Below, piece by piece: positions 30,343-39,536 of a DNA stretch of 64,000 bases. The notes under the pieces are model-generated. The model did no database searches and was not told where the DNA came from. It saw only the letters and a program-made list of their open reading frames with translations. The DNA is taken from positions 732,982 through 796,981 of the forward strand of contig NZ_LMOP01000008.1 of the NCBI RefSeq assembly GCF_001423585.1, in the 5' to 3' direction. Position 1 is the stretch's first letter. Each line of letters starts with the position of its first letter. Source of the DNA: Xanthomonas sp. Leaf148. GTDB taxonomy: Bacteria; Pseudomonadota; Gammaproteobacteria; Xanthomonadales; Xanthomonadaceae. The position numbers were made by a program, and so were the translations under genes.

Positions 30343-31200
30343 TCAGGCGGTCTCGGTGGAGTCGGTCTTGGCCGCGCGCGCGGCGCGTGCGCGCGGACCG
30401 TGGAAATATTCCTGGATCCAGGGGTGATCGATCTGCTCGACCTCGGCCAGCGGCGCGTTGGCGATCACCTTGCGATCGGCCAGCACCGCGATGCGGTCGC
30501 AGATGGCGTACAGCGTATCCAGGTCATGGGTGATCAGGAACACGGTCAGGCCCAGCGCCTGCTGCAGCGTTCGGATCAAGCGGTCGAAGGCCGCCGCGCC
30601 GATCGGGTCCAGCCCGGCGGTGGGTTCATCCAGAAACAGCAGCGGCGGATCCAGTGCCAGCGCGCGCGCCAGGCCAGCGCGCTTGCGCATGCCGCCGGAC
30701 AATTGCGAGGGCAGCTTGTCCAGCGCATCGGCTGGCAAGCCGGCCAGCTTGATCTTCAGCAGCGCCAGTTCGAAATACCAGCGCTCCGGAAACTCGCCGT
30801 GGTGTTCCTTCAGCGGCACCTGCACGTTTTCGCCGACGGTCATCGACGAAAACAGTGCGCCGTCCTGGAACAGCACCCCGGTGTTGCGGGTGATGTGCTG
30901 GCGGTCGACAAAACGCCCGGAGCGCGCATCCGCACCCAGCACCTGGATGCTGCCAGCATCCGGCTCGCGCAGGCCCAGGATGCTGCGCATCAGCACCGAT
31001 TTACCGGTGCCCGAGCCGCCGACCACGCCCAGAATCTCACCACGGCGCACGTCCAGGTCGAGCTCTTCGTGCACGACCTGGCTACCGAACCGGTTGGTCA
31101 GCCCGCGCACGGAGATCGCCAGCTGGTCGTCGTCGTCCGTCTCTGTGCCGGGATTGGTGACTGGGGATTCGAGATTGGTCACAGCACCGCACTCCCACAT
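30343..31200 (-). CDS. MlaF-like ABC transporter ATP-binding protein
   Basis: 285 residues with Walker A GGSGTGKSVLMRS near 60-72, the signature LSGGMRKRAGLARAL, Walker B LLFLDEPTAGLDP and a switch histidine in LITHDLDTLY. The ISVRGLTNRFGSQVVHEELDL N-terminus is typical of MCE-associated ATPases. A basic Ala-rich C-terminal tail (HGPRARAARAAKTD) is present. It powers the lipid transporter formed with the STAS-MlaE permease and the MCE protein. Confidence 0.92.
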   Translation of the reverse strand: MWECGAVTNLESPVTNPGTETDDDDQLAISVRGLTNRFGSQVVHEELDLDVRRGEILGVVGGSGTGKSVLMRSILGLREPDAGSIQVLGADARSGRFVDRQHITRNTGVLFQDGALFSSMTVGENVQVPLKEHHGEFPERWYFELALLKIKLAGLPADALDKLPSQLSGGMRKRAGLARALALDPPLLFLDEPTAGLDPIGAAAFDRLIRTLQQALGLTVFLITHDLDTLYAICDRIAVLADRKVIANAPLAEVEQIDHPWIQEYFHGPRARAARAAKTDSTETA

Positions 31201-31267
31201 CTCAGGGCGCCAACAGCGCTGCTGCCTTGCGCGACTCCCAAACCCCGACGATCGAATCTCGGCTCCA

Positions 31268-32380
31268 TCACCACCCCATCTTCATGAACCACAACGCCGC
31301 AATCGCGTCGAGGATGATGACCAAGGAAATCGTCTGCACCACCGACGAGGTGGTGCGTTCGCCCACCGACTGCGCGGTGCCACTGACCTTCAACCCTTCC
31401 AGGCAACCGATCAGGCCGATCACCAGCGCAAACAGCGGCGCCTTCGACAAGCCGACCAGGAAGTGTCGCAACTGGATGGTGTCGTGCATGCGCGCCAGAT
31501 ACATCTGCGGCGGGATATCCAGATCGAATGCGCCTACGGTGACGCCACCGGCCAGGCCGGCGATCATCGCGATGAAGGTCAGCAGCGGCAGGGTGAAAAT
31601 CAGCGCCAGCAGACGCGGGATCACCAGCAGGTCGATCGGGTCCAGCCCCAGCGTGCGGATGGCATCGACCTCTTCGCGTGATTTCATCGCGCCGATCTGC
31701 GCTGTGAACGCGCTGGCGGTGCGCCCGGCCAACACAATTGCGGTCAGCAGTACCGCAAATTCGCGCAGGAAGGCGATGGACACCAACTCGACCACGTAAA
31801 TTTCCGCGCCGAAGTCGCGCAGGATGGTCGAGCCTAAAAACGCGATCACCGCGCCAACCAGATACGACAGCAGCACCACCAGCGGCACCGCATCCAGCCC
31901 GACCTGCTCCATGTGATGCACGGTGGAGGTGAGGCGGAAGCGGCGCGGCTCGTGGATCAGCCGCATGATCTTGACCAGGTTTTCGCCCAGAAAACTGTTG
32001 AGTTCCAGAATGCCCTGGCCGACGCCGTGGGTGGTACGGCCCAGGCGGTCGAGTGCGGCGACAAAGCCGTAATCGCGCTTGGGCTTGGGGCGCTCGTCGT
32101 TGAGTTCTTCGATGGTGCACACCAGCGCCTGGTGTTCATCGCGGAAATCGATGGCGTCTTCTTTCAGCCCCATGCGGCCGGCAAAGCGCAACAGTTGCAG
32201 CACGCCGGCCGAATCCAGTTGCTGGATGCCGCGCGCGTCGATGCGACGCACCCCGTCGGGCACCGCTTGCAGCAGTTCGGCCTGGGGCAGGGCGGTCGCC
32301 AGGACCCAACTGCCGGCGAGTCGGACCTGTGCCTGATCCTGCGAGTCTTGTTCGATACGTGGAGGTTGCGGTTTGATCAT
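31268..32380 (-). CDS. MlaE-like permease with N-terminal STAS-type domain
   Basis: About 370 residues from the ATG at 32380. Residues ~15-100 (AQVRLAGSWVLATALPQAE, IDARGIQQLDSAGVLQLLRFAG) look like a STAS/MlaB domain fused to the permease. From ~150 comes the MlaE core: LVVLLSYLVGAVIAFLGSTILRDFG, ELVSIAFLREFAVLLTAIVLAGRTASAFTAQIG and MKSREEVDAIRTLGLDP. Fusion of MlaB- and MlaE-like parts is known in MCE systems without a separate mlaB. It is the first gene of the operon, divergent from the ThrE-like gene. Confidence 0.9.
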   Translation of the reverse strand: MIKPQPPRIEQDSQDQAQVRLAGSWVLATALPQAELLQAVPDGVRRIDARGIQQLDSAGVLQLLRFAGRMGLKEDAIDFRDEHQALVCTIEELNDERPKPKRDYGFVAALDRLGRTTHGVGQGILELNSFLGENLVKIMRLIHEPRRFRLTSTVHHMEQVGLDAVPLVVLLSYLVGAVIAFLGSTILRDFGAEIYVVELVSIAFLREFAVLLTAIVLAGRTASAFTAQIGAMKSREEVDAIRTLGLDPIDLLVIPRLLALIFTLPLLTFIAMIAGLAGGVTVGAFDLDIPPQMYLARMHDTIQLRHFLVGLSKAPLFALVIGLIGCLEGLKVSGTAQSVGERTTSSVVQTISLVIILDAIAALWFMKMGW

Positions 32381-32546
32381 TGGGTGGCCTGTCCGTGGCG
32401 CCAGCATACAGGGCCGGTGTGAGCGAATGATGGGGGCGCCTTCGCTGCGACGGCCTCGGATGGACGGAGGGCGCGCCGGCCACGCGCGCTGCGGCATACA
32501 CTGACGTCCTCGCCGTACGGCGTTTTTCCGATCCGACCCGCCACGC

Positions 32547-33806
32547 ATGTCCGCTGCCACCGTCGTCCTCCCGTCCGCCAGTGCCACCTACGCCCAGCGC
32601 GTCGCCTTTGTGTCGGAAATCGCCGGGCGTCTGCATTCCTATGGCACAACAGCGCAGCGCCTGGAGGCCGCGGTGATCGGGCTATCGCAAAAGCTGGGGC
32701 TGGATTGCGAGCCCTGGTCCAATCCCACCGGCATCATCTTGAGCTTCAGCGACCCGACCAAGGCGATCGGTTCCAGCGACATCACCCGCGTGATCCGGCT
32801 GGCACCGGGCGAGAACGATCTCTACAAGCTCAGTGTGGCCGACTACGTGGCCGACAGCGTGGCCAACGGGCGCATGAGCATTGCGCAGGGCCACACCGCG
32901 CTGCGCCGCCTGGACCGTGAAGTCGATCGGCGCGGCAAGACCTTGCAGGTGCTGGCCTTCGGTCTGGCCGCGGCCGGCGTGGCCGGGTTGTGGAAGCTGC
33001 CCTGGCTGGATATCGCCACCGCTGGCGCGATCGGCATGTCGATCGGCCTGCTGACCCAATACACCGACAAGCGCGCCGCCACCAAGGAAGCCGGCGAAGC
33101 GCTGGCCGGCCTGCTGGCTGGCGTGGTCGCCGCGCTGGTGGCATCGCTGGTCGGGCCGTTGAATCTCAATACGGTGATCATTGCCTCGCTGGTGGTGCTG
33201 CTGCCAGGCATGTCGCTGACCAATGCATTCAACGAGCTGGCCAGTCAGCACTGGGTCTCCGGCACGGCGCGTCTGGCCGGTGCGGTGACCACGGTGCTCA
33301 AGCTCACGGTAGGCGCCGTGATCGCGGTGACGCTGACCCAATTGGTGGGCTTGCACCCACAGGTGGCTGCCTTGCGTCCGCAGGCCGGCTGGGTGGAATG
33401 GGCGTCGTTGCTGGTGGCCGCTTATGCGTTTGCGGTGTTGTTCAAGGCCAATCGGCGCGATTATTTATGGATCATGGCCGCAGCGATGTCCGGTTATGTC
33501 ATTGCGCGTTATGCCGGGCATGCCTGGGGTGGCCCGGCCGGAGTATTTGCCTCGGCCATGGCATTGACCGCCGCCGGTAATCTGTTTGGGCGGGTGGTGC
33601 ACAAACCCGGTGCGCTGATTCGATTGCCGGGCATCATCATGCTGGTTCCCGGTAGTGTCAGCCTGCGGGGTTTTTTGACCCTGGTGCAACAGCAGGATGT
33701 CAGTGTCGGACAAGCCGCATTGTTGGCGGTCACCAATATTGTGATGGCATTGATGGCCGGTTTGCTGTTTGGCAATTTGCTGATTCCGGCGCGCAAGAAT
33801 TTATGA
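32547..33806 (+). CDS. ThrE-type threonine/serine exporter family protein
   Basis: 419 residues. The N-terminal soluble part (YAQRVAFVSEIAGRLHSYGTTAQRLE, then LDREVDRRGKTLQVLAFGL) matches the ThrE domain. About ten membrane helices follow in two groups, including LLPGMSLTNAFNELASQHWVSGTARL and LPGIIMLVPGSVSLRGFL, both hallmarks of ThrE/YjjP-YjjB proteins. Here the two halves are fused, as in Corynebacterium ThrE. Substrate in Xanthomonas is not known from sequence. It ends at a strong terminator. Confidence 0.88.
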   Translation: MSAATVVLPSASATYAQRVAFVSEIAGRLHSYGTTAQRLEAAVIGLSQKLGLDCEPWSNPTGIILSFSDPTKAIGSSDITRVIRLAPGENDLYKLSVADYVADSVANGRMSIAQGHTALRRLDREVDRRGKTLQVLAFGLAAAGVAGLWKLPWLDIATAGAIGMSIGLLTQYTDKRAATKEAGEALAGLLAGVVAALVASLVGPLNLNTVIIASLVVLLPGMSLTNAFNELASQHWVSGTARLAGAVTTVLKLTVGAVIAVTLTQLVGLHPQVAALRPQAGWVEWASLLVAAYAFAVLFKANRRDYLWIMAAAMSGYVIARYAGHAWGGPAGVFASAMALTAAGNLFGRVVHKPGALIRLPGIIMLVPGSVSLRGFLTLVQQQDVSVGQAALLAVTNIVMALMAGLLFGNLLIPARKNL

Positions 33807-33824
33807 GCGGCCAGAAAATCACCC

Positions 33825-33857
33825 AATAAAAACGCCGGCAATGCCGGCGTTTTTATT
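33825..33857. terminator. Bidirectional terminator between the ThrE-like gene and the H-NS-like gene
   Basis: AATAAAAACGCCGGCA and TGCCGGCGTTTTTATT form a perfect 16-bp stem around a single base, giving A- and T-runs on both sides for two convergent genes. Confidence 0.95.
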
Positions 33858-33865
33858 GGTCTGGA

Positions 33866-34330
33866 TCAAGCGGCCTTGGACTTCTTGGTGGCGCGCTTGG
33901 TGACCGTTTTACGTGGCGCGGCCTTCTTTGCCGATGCCTTCTTTGCACCGCCACCGATCTTGCTGATCAGGAAGTCTTCCACCTTCTTGCCAGCAGCGGT
34001 CAGTTCGGCCAGCCAGCGCGGCTGCTTGCCGCGACCGGTCCAGGTTTCCTGGGTATTGGACGGATTGCGGTACTTCGGTGCAACCTTGCCCAGCTTGCGG
34101 CCGGCGCGCGGACCCGGCTTGCTGGCAGCGGCCGGACGACCCGGGCCGGCGCTGGCGGCGGTACCAAACAATTCTTCGATGGAATAACCCTGCGCTTTCG
34201 CCGCGCGGGTCAGCTGCGTGCGGACCTTGGCGATCGGGGCGCGCTTGGCAACCACGGTCTGCTGCTTCTTTGCATTTTTGATCAGTGCGCCCAACTGCTT
34301 GGCCGACAGGCCAGAAAGATCGATCGACAT
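33866..34330 (-). CDS. H-NS-like nucleoid protein with lysine-rich tail
   Basis: 154 residues. The N-terminus (LSGLSAKQLGALIKNAKKQQ) is a short oligomerisation-type helix, and the C-terminal H-NS DNA-binding motif is YRNPSNTQETWTGRGKQPRWL at ~86-106. A 30-residue Lys/Ala tail (KKASAKKAAPRKTVTKR) resembles histone H1 and is not found in E. coli H-NS. Proteins of this family (XrvA-type) repress AT-rich horizontally acquired and virulence genes, so AT-rich regions such as the O-antigen locus are plausible targets. Confidence 0.9.
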   Translation of the reverse strand: MSIDLSGLSAKQLGALIKNAKKQQTVVAKRAPIAKVRTQLTRAAKAQGYSIEELFGTAASAGPGRPAAASKPGPRAGRKLGKVAPKYRNPSNTQETWTGRGKQPRWLAELTAAGKKVEDFLISKIGGGAKKASAKKAAPRKTVTKRATKKSKAA

Positions 34331-34415
34331 CGCGACTCCGGAAGATTGAGAGAGAAAGAATGCCGATCCTTGGCAGCGGCGGCCATCATAATGTCAGAAA
34401 ACCCGCATGACAAAT

Positions 34416-34435
34416 GCGCCGAAATAATTCGGCGC
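34416..34435 (-). terminator. Possible proS terminator
   Basis: A GCGCCGAA/TTCGGCGC 8-bp stem with a 4-base loop lies 40 bases beyond the proS stop; the minus strand then reads GCATTTGTC, a weak U-tract. Confidence 0.45.
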
Positions 34436-34474
34436 CTTGTGTTCATCCGATTGGAGCGGAATTGCCCTGTTTGA

Positions 34475-36169
34475 TCAGCACCCCAGACGGGAGAATAATC
34501 CGGCCTTATCCAGGTTTTCTGCCGATTCGGCGGTGCGGGCGCGATATTCAAATGTGCCGGCTGCCAATCCACGTTCCGAGACGACCACCCGATGCGGAAT
34601 GCCCAATAGTTCCATATCGGCAAACATGGCGCCCGGACGCAGACCACGGTCATCCAGTGCGGCATCGAGACCGGCGGCGATCAATTCGTCCAGCAACGCC
34701 TGGGCAGCAGCGACCACCTGGGCGTCCTGCTTGGGGTTGATCACGCACACCACCGCCTGCCACGGCGCCATCGGCGCCGGCCAGACAATACCGGCCTCGT
34801 CATGGTTCTGTTCGATTGCCGCAGCCACGATGCGCGAAATGCCGATGCCGTAACAGCCCATCTTCATCACCGCGGCCTTGCCGTTTTCGTCGATGACGGT
34901 GGCCTGCAGCGCCTGTGCGTACTGGCTGCCAAGCTGGAACACGTGTCCCACTTCGATACCGCGGGCCAGACGCAGCTCGCCGCCATCGGCAGCGCGTTCG
35001 CCGTCGATGACGTTGCGCACATCGGCCACGGTCTCCGGCTCGGGCAGATCACGGCCCCAGTTGACGCCGGCAAGGTGGGCGCCGGGTACATTGGCGCCGA
35101 CCACGAAATCGGCCATGGCCGCGACATCGCGATCGGCCACCACGCGCACCGGGCGGGCGGTCTTCAGCGGTCCCAGGAAGCCCGGCTCGCAGCCGAGGTG
35201 GTCGCGGATTTCGGCTTCGTTGGCCAGACGGTAGTTGGCCAGGCCGGCCACCTTGCCCAGCTTGATCTCGTTGACCGCGTGGTCGCCGCGCACCAGCACC
35301 AGCACGAAGCCGGCGGTGGTCATCACCGCCACCGACTTGACCGTGCGCTGCAACGCGATGCCCAGCAGTTGAGCGACGTCTTCGCAGGTCTTCTGGGTGG
35401 GCGTTTCGACCTGGCGCATGCTCTCGGTCGCTTCCGGACGCGGACCCGGCAGCGCAGCGCTGGCGGTTTCCACGTTGGCGGCGTAATCGGAGGCCGTGGA
35501 GAACGCCAGCGAGTCTTCGCCGGAGTCGGCGATGACGTGGAATTCCTGCGAGGCATCGCCACCGATCGCGCCGGAGTCGGCCTGCACCGCGCGGAACTCA
35601 AGCCCCAGACGGGTGAAGATGCGGGCGTAGGCCGCACGCATGTTGTCGTATTCGCGCGCCATGTCCGCATCGGTGAGATGGAACGAGTACGCGTCCTTCA
35701 TCAGGAATTCGCGCGCGCGCATCACGCCAAAGCGCGGGCGGATTTCATCGCGGAATTTGGTCTGGATCTGATAGAAATTGAGCGGCAGCTGCTTGTAGCT
35801 GTTGATCTCCTGGCGCGCGAAGTCGGCCGCGGCTTCTTCGGCGGTGGGGCTGTAGCAGAACTCCTGCTGCTTGCGGTCGCTGATCTTGAGCAACTGCCCG
35901 CCGAACTTTTCCCAACGCCCGGTGGCGTCCCACAGCTCACGCGGCTGGATGGTGGGGAACAGCACCTCCACGGCGCCGGCGCGGTTCATTTCCTCGCGCA
36001 CGATCGCCTCGACCTTGCGCAGCACGCGTAGGCCCAGCGGCGACCAGGTGTACAGCCCGGAGGCCAGCTTGCGGATCATGCCCGCGCGCAGCATCAGACG
36101 GTGGCTGACCAGCTCGGCGTCGGCCGGGGTTTCCTTGGTGGTGTGCAGGTGGAACTGGGAAAGACGCAT
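34475..36169 (-). CDS. proS: Proline-tRNA ligase
   Basis: 564 residues from the ATG at 36169 ([19 protein letters not shown]), normal for the bacterial type with an inserted editing domain. Class II motif regions include [48 protein letters not shown] and [23 protein letters not shown]. The editing insertion spans ~225-400, followed by the anticodon-binding domain (~460-564). The open frame upstream of 36169 has no supporting site. It charges tRNA-Pro; the gene is not in an obvious operon. Confidence 0.97.
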   Translation of the reverse strand: MRLSQFHLHTTKETPADAELVSHRLMLRAGMIRKLASGLYTWSPLGLRVLRKVEAIVREEMNRAGAVEVLFPTIQPRELWDATGRWEKFGGQLLKISDRKQQEFCYSPTAEEAAADFARQEINSYKQLPLNFYQIQTKFRDEIRPRFGVMRAREFLMKDAYSFHLTDADMAREYDNMRAAYARIFTRLGLEFRAVQADSGAIGGDASQEFHVIADSGEDSLAFSTASDYAANVETASAALPGPRPEATESMRQVETPTQKTCEDVAQLLGIALQRTVKSVAVMTTAGFVLVLVRGDHAVNEIKLGKVAGLANYRLANEAEIRDHLGCEPGFLGPLKTARPVRVVADRDVAAMADFVVGANVPGAHLAGVNWGRDLPEPETVADVRNVIDGERAADGGELRLARGIEVGHVFQLGSQYAQALQATVIDENGKAAVMKMGCYGIGISRIVAAAIEQNHDEAGIVWPAPMAPWQAVVCVINPKQDAQVVAAAQALLDELIAAGLDAALDDRGLRPGAMFADMELLGIPHRVVVSERGLAAGTFEYRARTAESAENLDKAGLFSRLGC

Positions 36170-36432
36170 CGGGCTTCGCTTGGGCGGAAAGCCCATAGTT
36201 TGCCAGTGTCGCGCCCTGCCGGTCATGGCCGCATACCCGCGCGGCGGGGGATGGATGCGTTCGGCTTGCCTGGTCAGGCGGTCGTAACGCCGGATCGTCG
36301 GCCTGCGGTGTGAGCCCGACCACAGTCCTGGAAGCGAGGTCACGCCGCCTTCGAAACGCACTGCGCCACCGCCGCGGCGCGTTTTGTCACTGCCCAGCGG
36401 CGTGACGGCCGCTCACGCTGTCCAGCTCGAAC

Positions 36433-36834
36433 TCAGGTGGTCGGGCCGCCAGTCGCTGCCGGCTTGCAATAGGCCTTGGCGGCGGCTTCGGCCAGATTGC
36501 GCTGCGCGGCGCGGGCGTCCGGGTCCAGCGGGGTGCCGGGCTTGCCGTCGGTGCCGGCGCCCATGGTGACCTCGCCCTTGCCGCTGAGCAGCTCCAGGTT
36601 GCGGCGTGCGGTGAGGCAGTCGGCCGATTCCGGGGTGGCGGTCTCTGGCGCGGCGATGGCCGCAGTGCCGCTGCGCGCGTCGATCCGGCGCGATTCGTAG
36701 CGCTGGCCGGTCGGCGGCGGGGTTTCGGTGTAGTGGGTCACGCCCTTGGCGTCCTTCCACTTATACAGATCGGTAGCGCCTGCAGTGGCGCTGACCAGCA
36801 GCAACAGGGCGCAAAGCCCGGACGACAGGTGCAT
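36433..36834 (-). CDS. DUF4124-domain secreted protein
   Basis: 133 residues from the ATG at 36834, preceded by GGGGAAGCCAC. A signal peptide (MHLSSGLCALLLLVSATAGA) is followed at ~22-45 by DLYKWKDAKGVTHYTETPPP, the DUF4124 pattern of periplasmic proteins. The rest is Ala/Thr-rich with two cysteines. Function is unknown; a role in envelope is only suggested by export. Confidence 0.82.
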   Translation of the reverse strand: MHLSSGLCALLLLVSATAGATDLYKWKDAKGVTHYTETPPPTGQRYESRRIDARSGTAAIAAPETATPESADCLTARRNLELLSGKGEVTMGAGTDGKPGTPLDPDARAAQRNLAEAAAKAYCKPAATGGPTT

Positions 36835-36956
36835 GTGGCTTCCCCTGGATGATTCCCGCCGCGATTGCAGCATCCACGGCCCGCGCTGGCAAGTGAGCGC
36901 GCTGCGGGATGCGGGCGCGCTACCGCCGGACGGACCTCAGGCCCTACACTTGTCGG

Positions 36957-37730
36957 ATGGATGAAATGAGACCGCCCCCGCGCTCGCGCACGATTTACCT
37001 GCTGCCGAACCTGTTCACCACCGCCGGGTTGTTTTCCGGTTTCTACGCCATCATCGCCGCCGCCAATGGTCAGTTCGTCCAGGCGGCGATGGCGGTGTTC
37101 GTGGCGGCGGTGATGGACGGGTTGGACGGCCGGGTTGCGCGCCTGACCAATACCAGCAGCGAATTCGGCGTGCAGTACGACTCGCTGGCCGATCTGGTCA
37201 GCTTCGGCATGGCCCCGGCACTGGTGATGTATCACTGGTCGCTGTCGGCGCTGAAATACGACAGCAACGTGATGGGACGGGTCGGCTGGTCGGCCGCCTT
37301 CCTGTATGCGGCTTGCGCGGCGCTGCGGCTGGCGCGCTTCAACACCCAGGTCGGCGTGGTCGACAAGCGCTGGTTCATTGGTCTGGCCAGCCCGGCAGCG
37401 GCCGGGCTGATGATGTCCTTCGTATGGGCGTTCGCTGACGACAGCCTGGGCTTCGACGGCGAGCAGCTGCGCTACGTGGCGCTGGCAGTCACGGTGGTGT
37501 CGGCGCTGTTGATGGTCAGCCGGATCCGCTTCTGGAGCTTCAAGGGCGGCGCGCGTGGCCCGCGTGCCGACCGCGTGCCGTTTCTGGCACTGGCGGTTGC
37601 CACGGTGGTGATTGCGCTGTTGGTGATCGACCTGGCGCGGTCGCTGCTGGTGATCGGCGTGCTGTATGCGTTGTCCGGCCCGATGATGTGGCTGTGGCGG
37701 CGTTGGCGGCGTGTCCCCGAGCTTCCATGA
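36957..37730 (+). CDS. pssA: CDP-diacylglycerol-serine O-phosphatidyltransferase
   Basis: 257 residues from the ATG at 36957 (or 36966). The CDP-alcohol phosphatidyltransferase motif D-G-x2-A-R-x8-G-x3-D-x3-D is present in DGRVARLTNTSSEFGVQYDSLAD at ~55-77. About seven membrane helices follow, with LRLARFNTQ and the SRIRFWSFKG loop typical of bacterial PssA. It makes phosphatidylserine for phosphatidylethanolamine synthesis in the inner membrane. Confidence 0.93.
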   Translation: MDEMRPPPRSRTIYLLPNLFTTAGLFSGFYAIIAAANGQFVQAAMAVFVAAVMDGLDGRVARLTNTSSEFGVQYDSLADLVSFGMAPALVMYHWSLSALKYDSNVMGRVGWSAAFLYAACAALRLARFNTQVGVVDKRWFIGLASPAAAGLMMSFVWAFADDSLGFDGEQLRYVALAVTVVSALLMVSRIRFWSFKGGARGPRADRVPFLALAVATVVIALLVIDLARSLLVIGVLYALSGPMMWLWRRWRRVPELP

Positions 37731-37740
37731 GCCGGCATCC

Positions 37741-38205
37741 ATGAGCGAGCCAGCGTACGAACCGGTGTGGTCGGACCTGCAGGTGTCGTGCCTGCAGGCG
37801 ATGGGGCACACCGTGTATCTGGATCGCGACACACCCGATGCCTTGCCTGCGCCGGTTGAGGTGGTCGACCACGCACCGGTGTCTGCGCCAGTGCGTGCGC
37901 CGCGTGTCGCGCAAGCGGCTCCGGCTGCTGTACCGGCGGCGCGTCGCTCGGCGCCGACTGCGCCGGCCGAGTCGCGTGCGTCTGATGTACGTTCGGCAGC
38001 TGCGCCGCAACGGCGTGGCCGCGTTGGTCTGCCCGACCGTTTGCAGATGGCGTTGCTGCGCGCGTCCGGTTGCAACCCGGGCGACCCTTCGACGCAAGCC
38101 TTGATGGCCTCCTGGCCGCTGGCTGACTTGCGTGGCAATCCGGCCGCCAAGCGCGCGCTGTGGCCGCAGCTGCGCGCGTTGCGTCGCCGTCAGGGCCCGG
38201 CGTGA
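37741..38205 (+). CDS. Small protein upstream of rimI, possible DNA polymerase III psi subunit (HolD-like)
   Basis: 154 residues from the ATG at 37741. The N-terminus WSDLQVSCLQAMGHTVYLDRD resembles the start of HolD proteins of gamma-proteobacteria, where a short helix ending in 'LG' or 'MG' is followed by a strand and Arg. A 60-residue Ala/Pro-rich linker (APVSAPVRAPRVAQAAPAA) joins a basic helical C-terminus (LQMALLRASGCNPGDPSTQ). holD sits directly before rimI in E. coli, and here the gene overlaps the rimI start region. Assignment is tentative; otherwise a hypothetical protein. Confidence 0.6.
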   Translation: MSEPAYEPVWSDLQVSCLQAMGHTVYLDRDTPDALPAPVEVVDHAPVSAPVRAPRVAQAAPAAVPAARRSAPTAPAESRASDVRSAAAPQRRGRVGLPDRLQMALLRASGCNPGDPSTQALMASWPLADLRGNPAAKRALWPQLRALRRRQGPA

Positions 38206-38210
38206 GCGCA

Positions 38211-38684
38211 ATGAACGCGCCGCTGCCCGCGCCACTGCGTGCCATGCGCGAAAGCGATCTGGACGCGGTGATGGAGATCGAGCAACGTGCCTATCCGTTC
38301 CCGTGGACGCGCAGCATCTTTCGCGATTGTTTGCAGGCGGGCTACCCGGGTTGGGTGATGGAGCAGGGCGGCCAGGTCATCGGTTACGGCATCATCAGCA
38401 TCGCCGCCGACGAGGCGCATGTCCTCAACGTCTGCATCGCGCCGGAAGCGCAATCGCAAGGACACGGGCGCGTGTTGTTGCGCGCTTTGATCAAGGGCGC
38501 CTGCGACCGCGGCGCGCGACGCGCATTTCTGGAAGTGCGCCCGTCCAATCCTTCGGCAATTGCGCTGTATCACTCCGAAGGCTTCAACGAGATCGGGCGG
38601 CGCCCGCGCTACTACCCCTCCAATACCGGACGCGAAGATGCGTTGGTGATGGCGATCGAGTTGTTCTTCGAAGGGTTTTCCTGA
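38211..38684 (+). CDS. rimI: Ribosomal protein bS18 N-alanine acetyltransferase
   Basis: 157 residues from the ATG at 38211; a GTG at 38202 that overlaps the previous stop is an alternative. The GNAT fold shows MEIEQRAYPFPWTRSIF, VLNVCIAPEAQSQGHGRVLLRALI (acetyl-CoA-binding QxxGxG/A), FLEVRPSNPSAIALYHSEGFNEIGRRPRYYP and EDALVMAIEL, all typical of RimI. It acetylates the N-terminal alanine of S18. Confidence 0.93.
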   Translation: MNAPLPAPLRAMRESDLDAVMEIEQRAYPFPWTRSIFRDCLQAGYPGWVMEQGGQVIGYGIISIAADEAHVLNVCIAPEAQSQGHGRVLLRALIKGACDRGARRAFLEVRPSNPSAIALYHSEGFNEIGRRPRYYPSNTGREDALVMAIELFFEGFS

Positions 38685-39536
38685 GCGCTGCGGCAGCCTC
38701 GCCTTCGCGGGCTGCCCATCATCGAATCGATTGCAGGTAACGATCGCGCGCATGGCGTTGTGCGTGAGTGCGTGGATGGGTGCGCGCGTACAAAAAACAT
38801 GAGGTTGCTTGCTTGCTTGCGCGTGCGCGCAGGCTGCTGTGGATAGCCGGTAACGTCTGCACGCTGCACGCTGCACGCGTACGGGTTGACTGTGTGCGCA
38901 ACCAGCGCCACGTGGCGTGTGCTCTTGGACACACAGTAACGCCAATAGCGCCATCGATTGACGCTTGGTCTTGGATCACGATGTCTTGCGCACGGCTCGC
39001 GTCACGCAGTGCATGTATGCAGGTGTATCGCTCAGTTGATCGCCTGCGTCATGCCTGTTCTACGTGCGCTCGGCGATTGTGCACCGCACCTCGCACGTTC
39101 GTGTCGGTTCCCGCTTGCTGGATTGCGTGCGTGCCGACGCATCAAGCGCATGTACGTCTTGCACGCGCTATCCAGTCAGCACGTTGCAATGGATGCTTTC
39201 GCTGCGAAAAAAAAACGCCCATGTGATCGCAACAGCATGGTGTGTTGAAGGCATGTCCAACTGCAATGCGACTTGCAGAATGCTGCGCTGCAGTGTCCCT
39301 GGCGCTGTCTCTGCGTGTCTTGATTACAGCGTTTTGTCTTCTCTTTGGTGTCCCGCAACCGTTTGCGTGACTGCGCGTGCACATCGAGGCATTGCTTAGA
39401 TACAAGCGATTGCGATGCTCCTAGTATCCGTGTCGCGGAGCTGAAAATTACAGAGATGAAAAGTACGTTCCGCAGTCGATAGACGAGGAATGTGCCGCCG
39501 CGCGGCGCATCGAACCCATTCGAGGGAGACATCAAG
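38685..39536. other. Gene-free 850-base stretch upstream of the first pectate lyase
   Basis: No credible gene: open frames on both strands give cysteine/arginine-rich nonsense without motifs. The sequence is unusually rich in TGCGTG/GCGTGC words, has four tandem TTGC units at 38805-38820 and a CGCCACGTGGCG palindrome near 38905, and becomes AT-richer with an A9 run near 39206. It must hold the promoter and any regulatory sites of the downstream pectate lyase gene, and could hide a small RNA. Confidence 0.5.

Noticed and set aside
34802..36031. 409-codon plus-strand open frame over proS
   Set aside because: It lies on the opposite strand of an intact proline-tRNA ligase and has low-complexity His/Gly/Arg composition.
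38805..38820. Four TTGC repeats considered as a phase-variable switch
   Set aside because: They lie in no credible gene and four units are too few for typical slipped-strand switching.
38768..39226. Open frame of 152 codons in the gap before the pectate lyases
   Set aside because: Cys/Arg/His-rich translation with no motif, no ribosome site and an opposite-strand open frame; most likely a composition artefact.
39222..39237. TGTGA-N6-CAGCA resembling a Clp/CRP site upstream of the first pectate lyase
   Set aside because: Only one half-site fits the consensus and it is 300 bases from the start codon.
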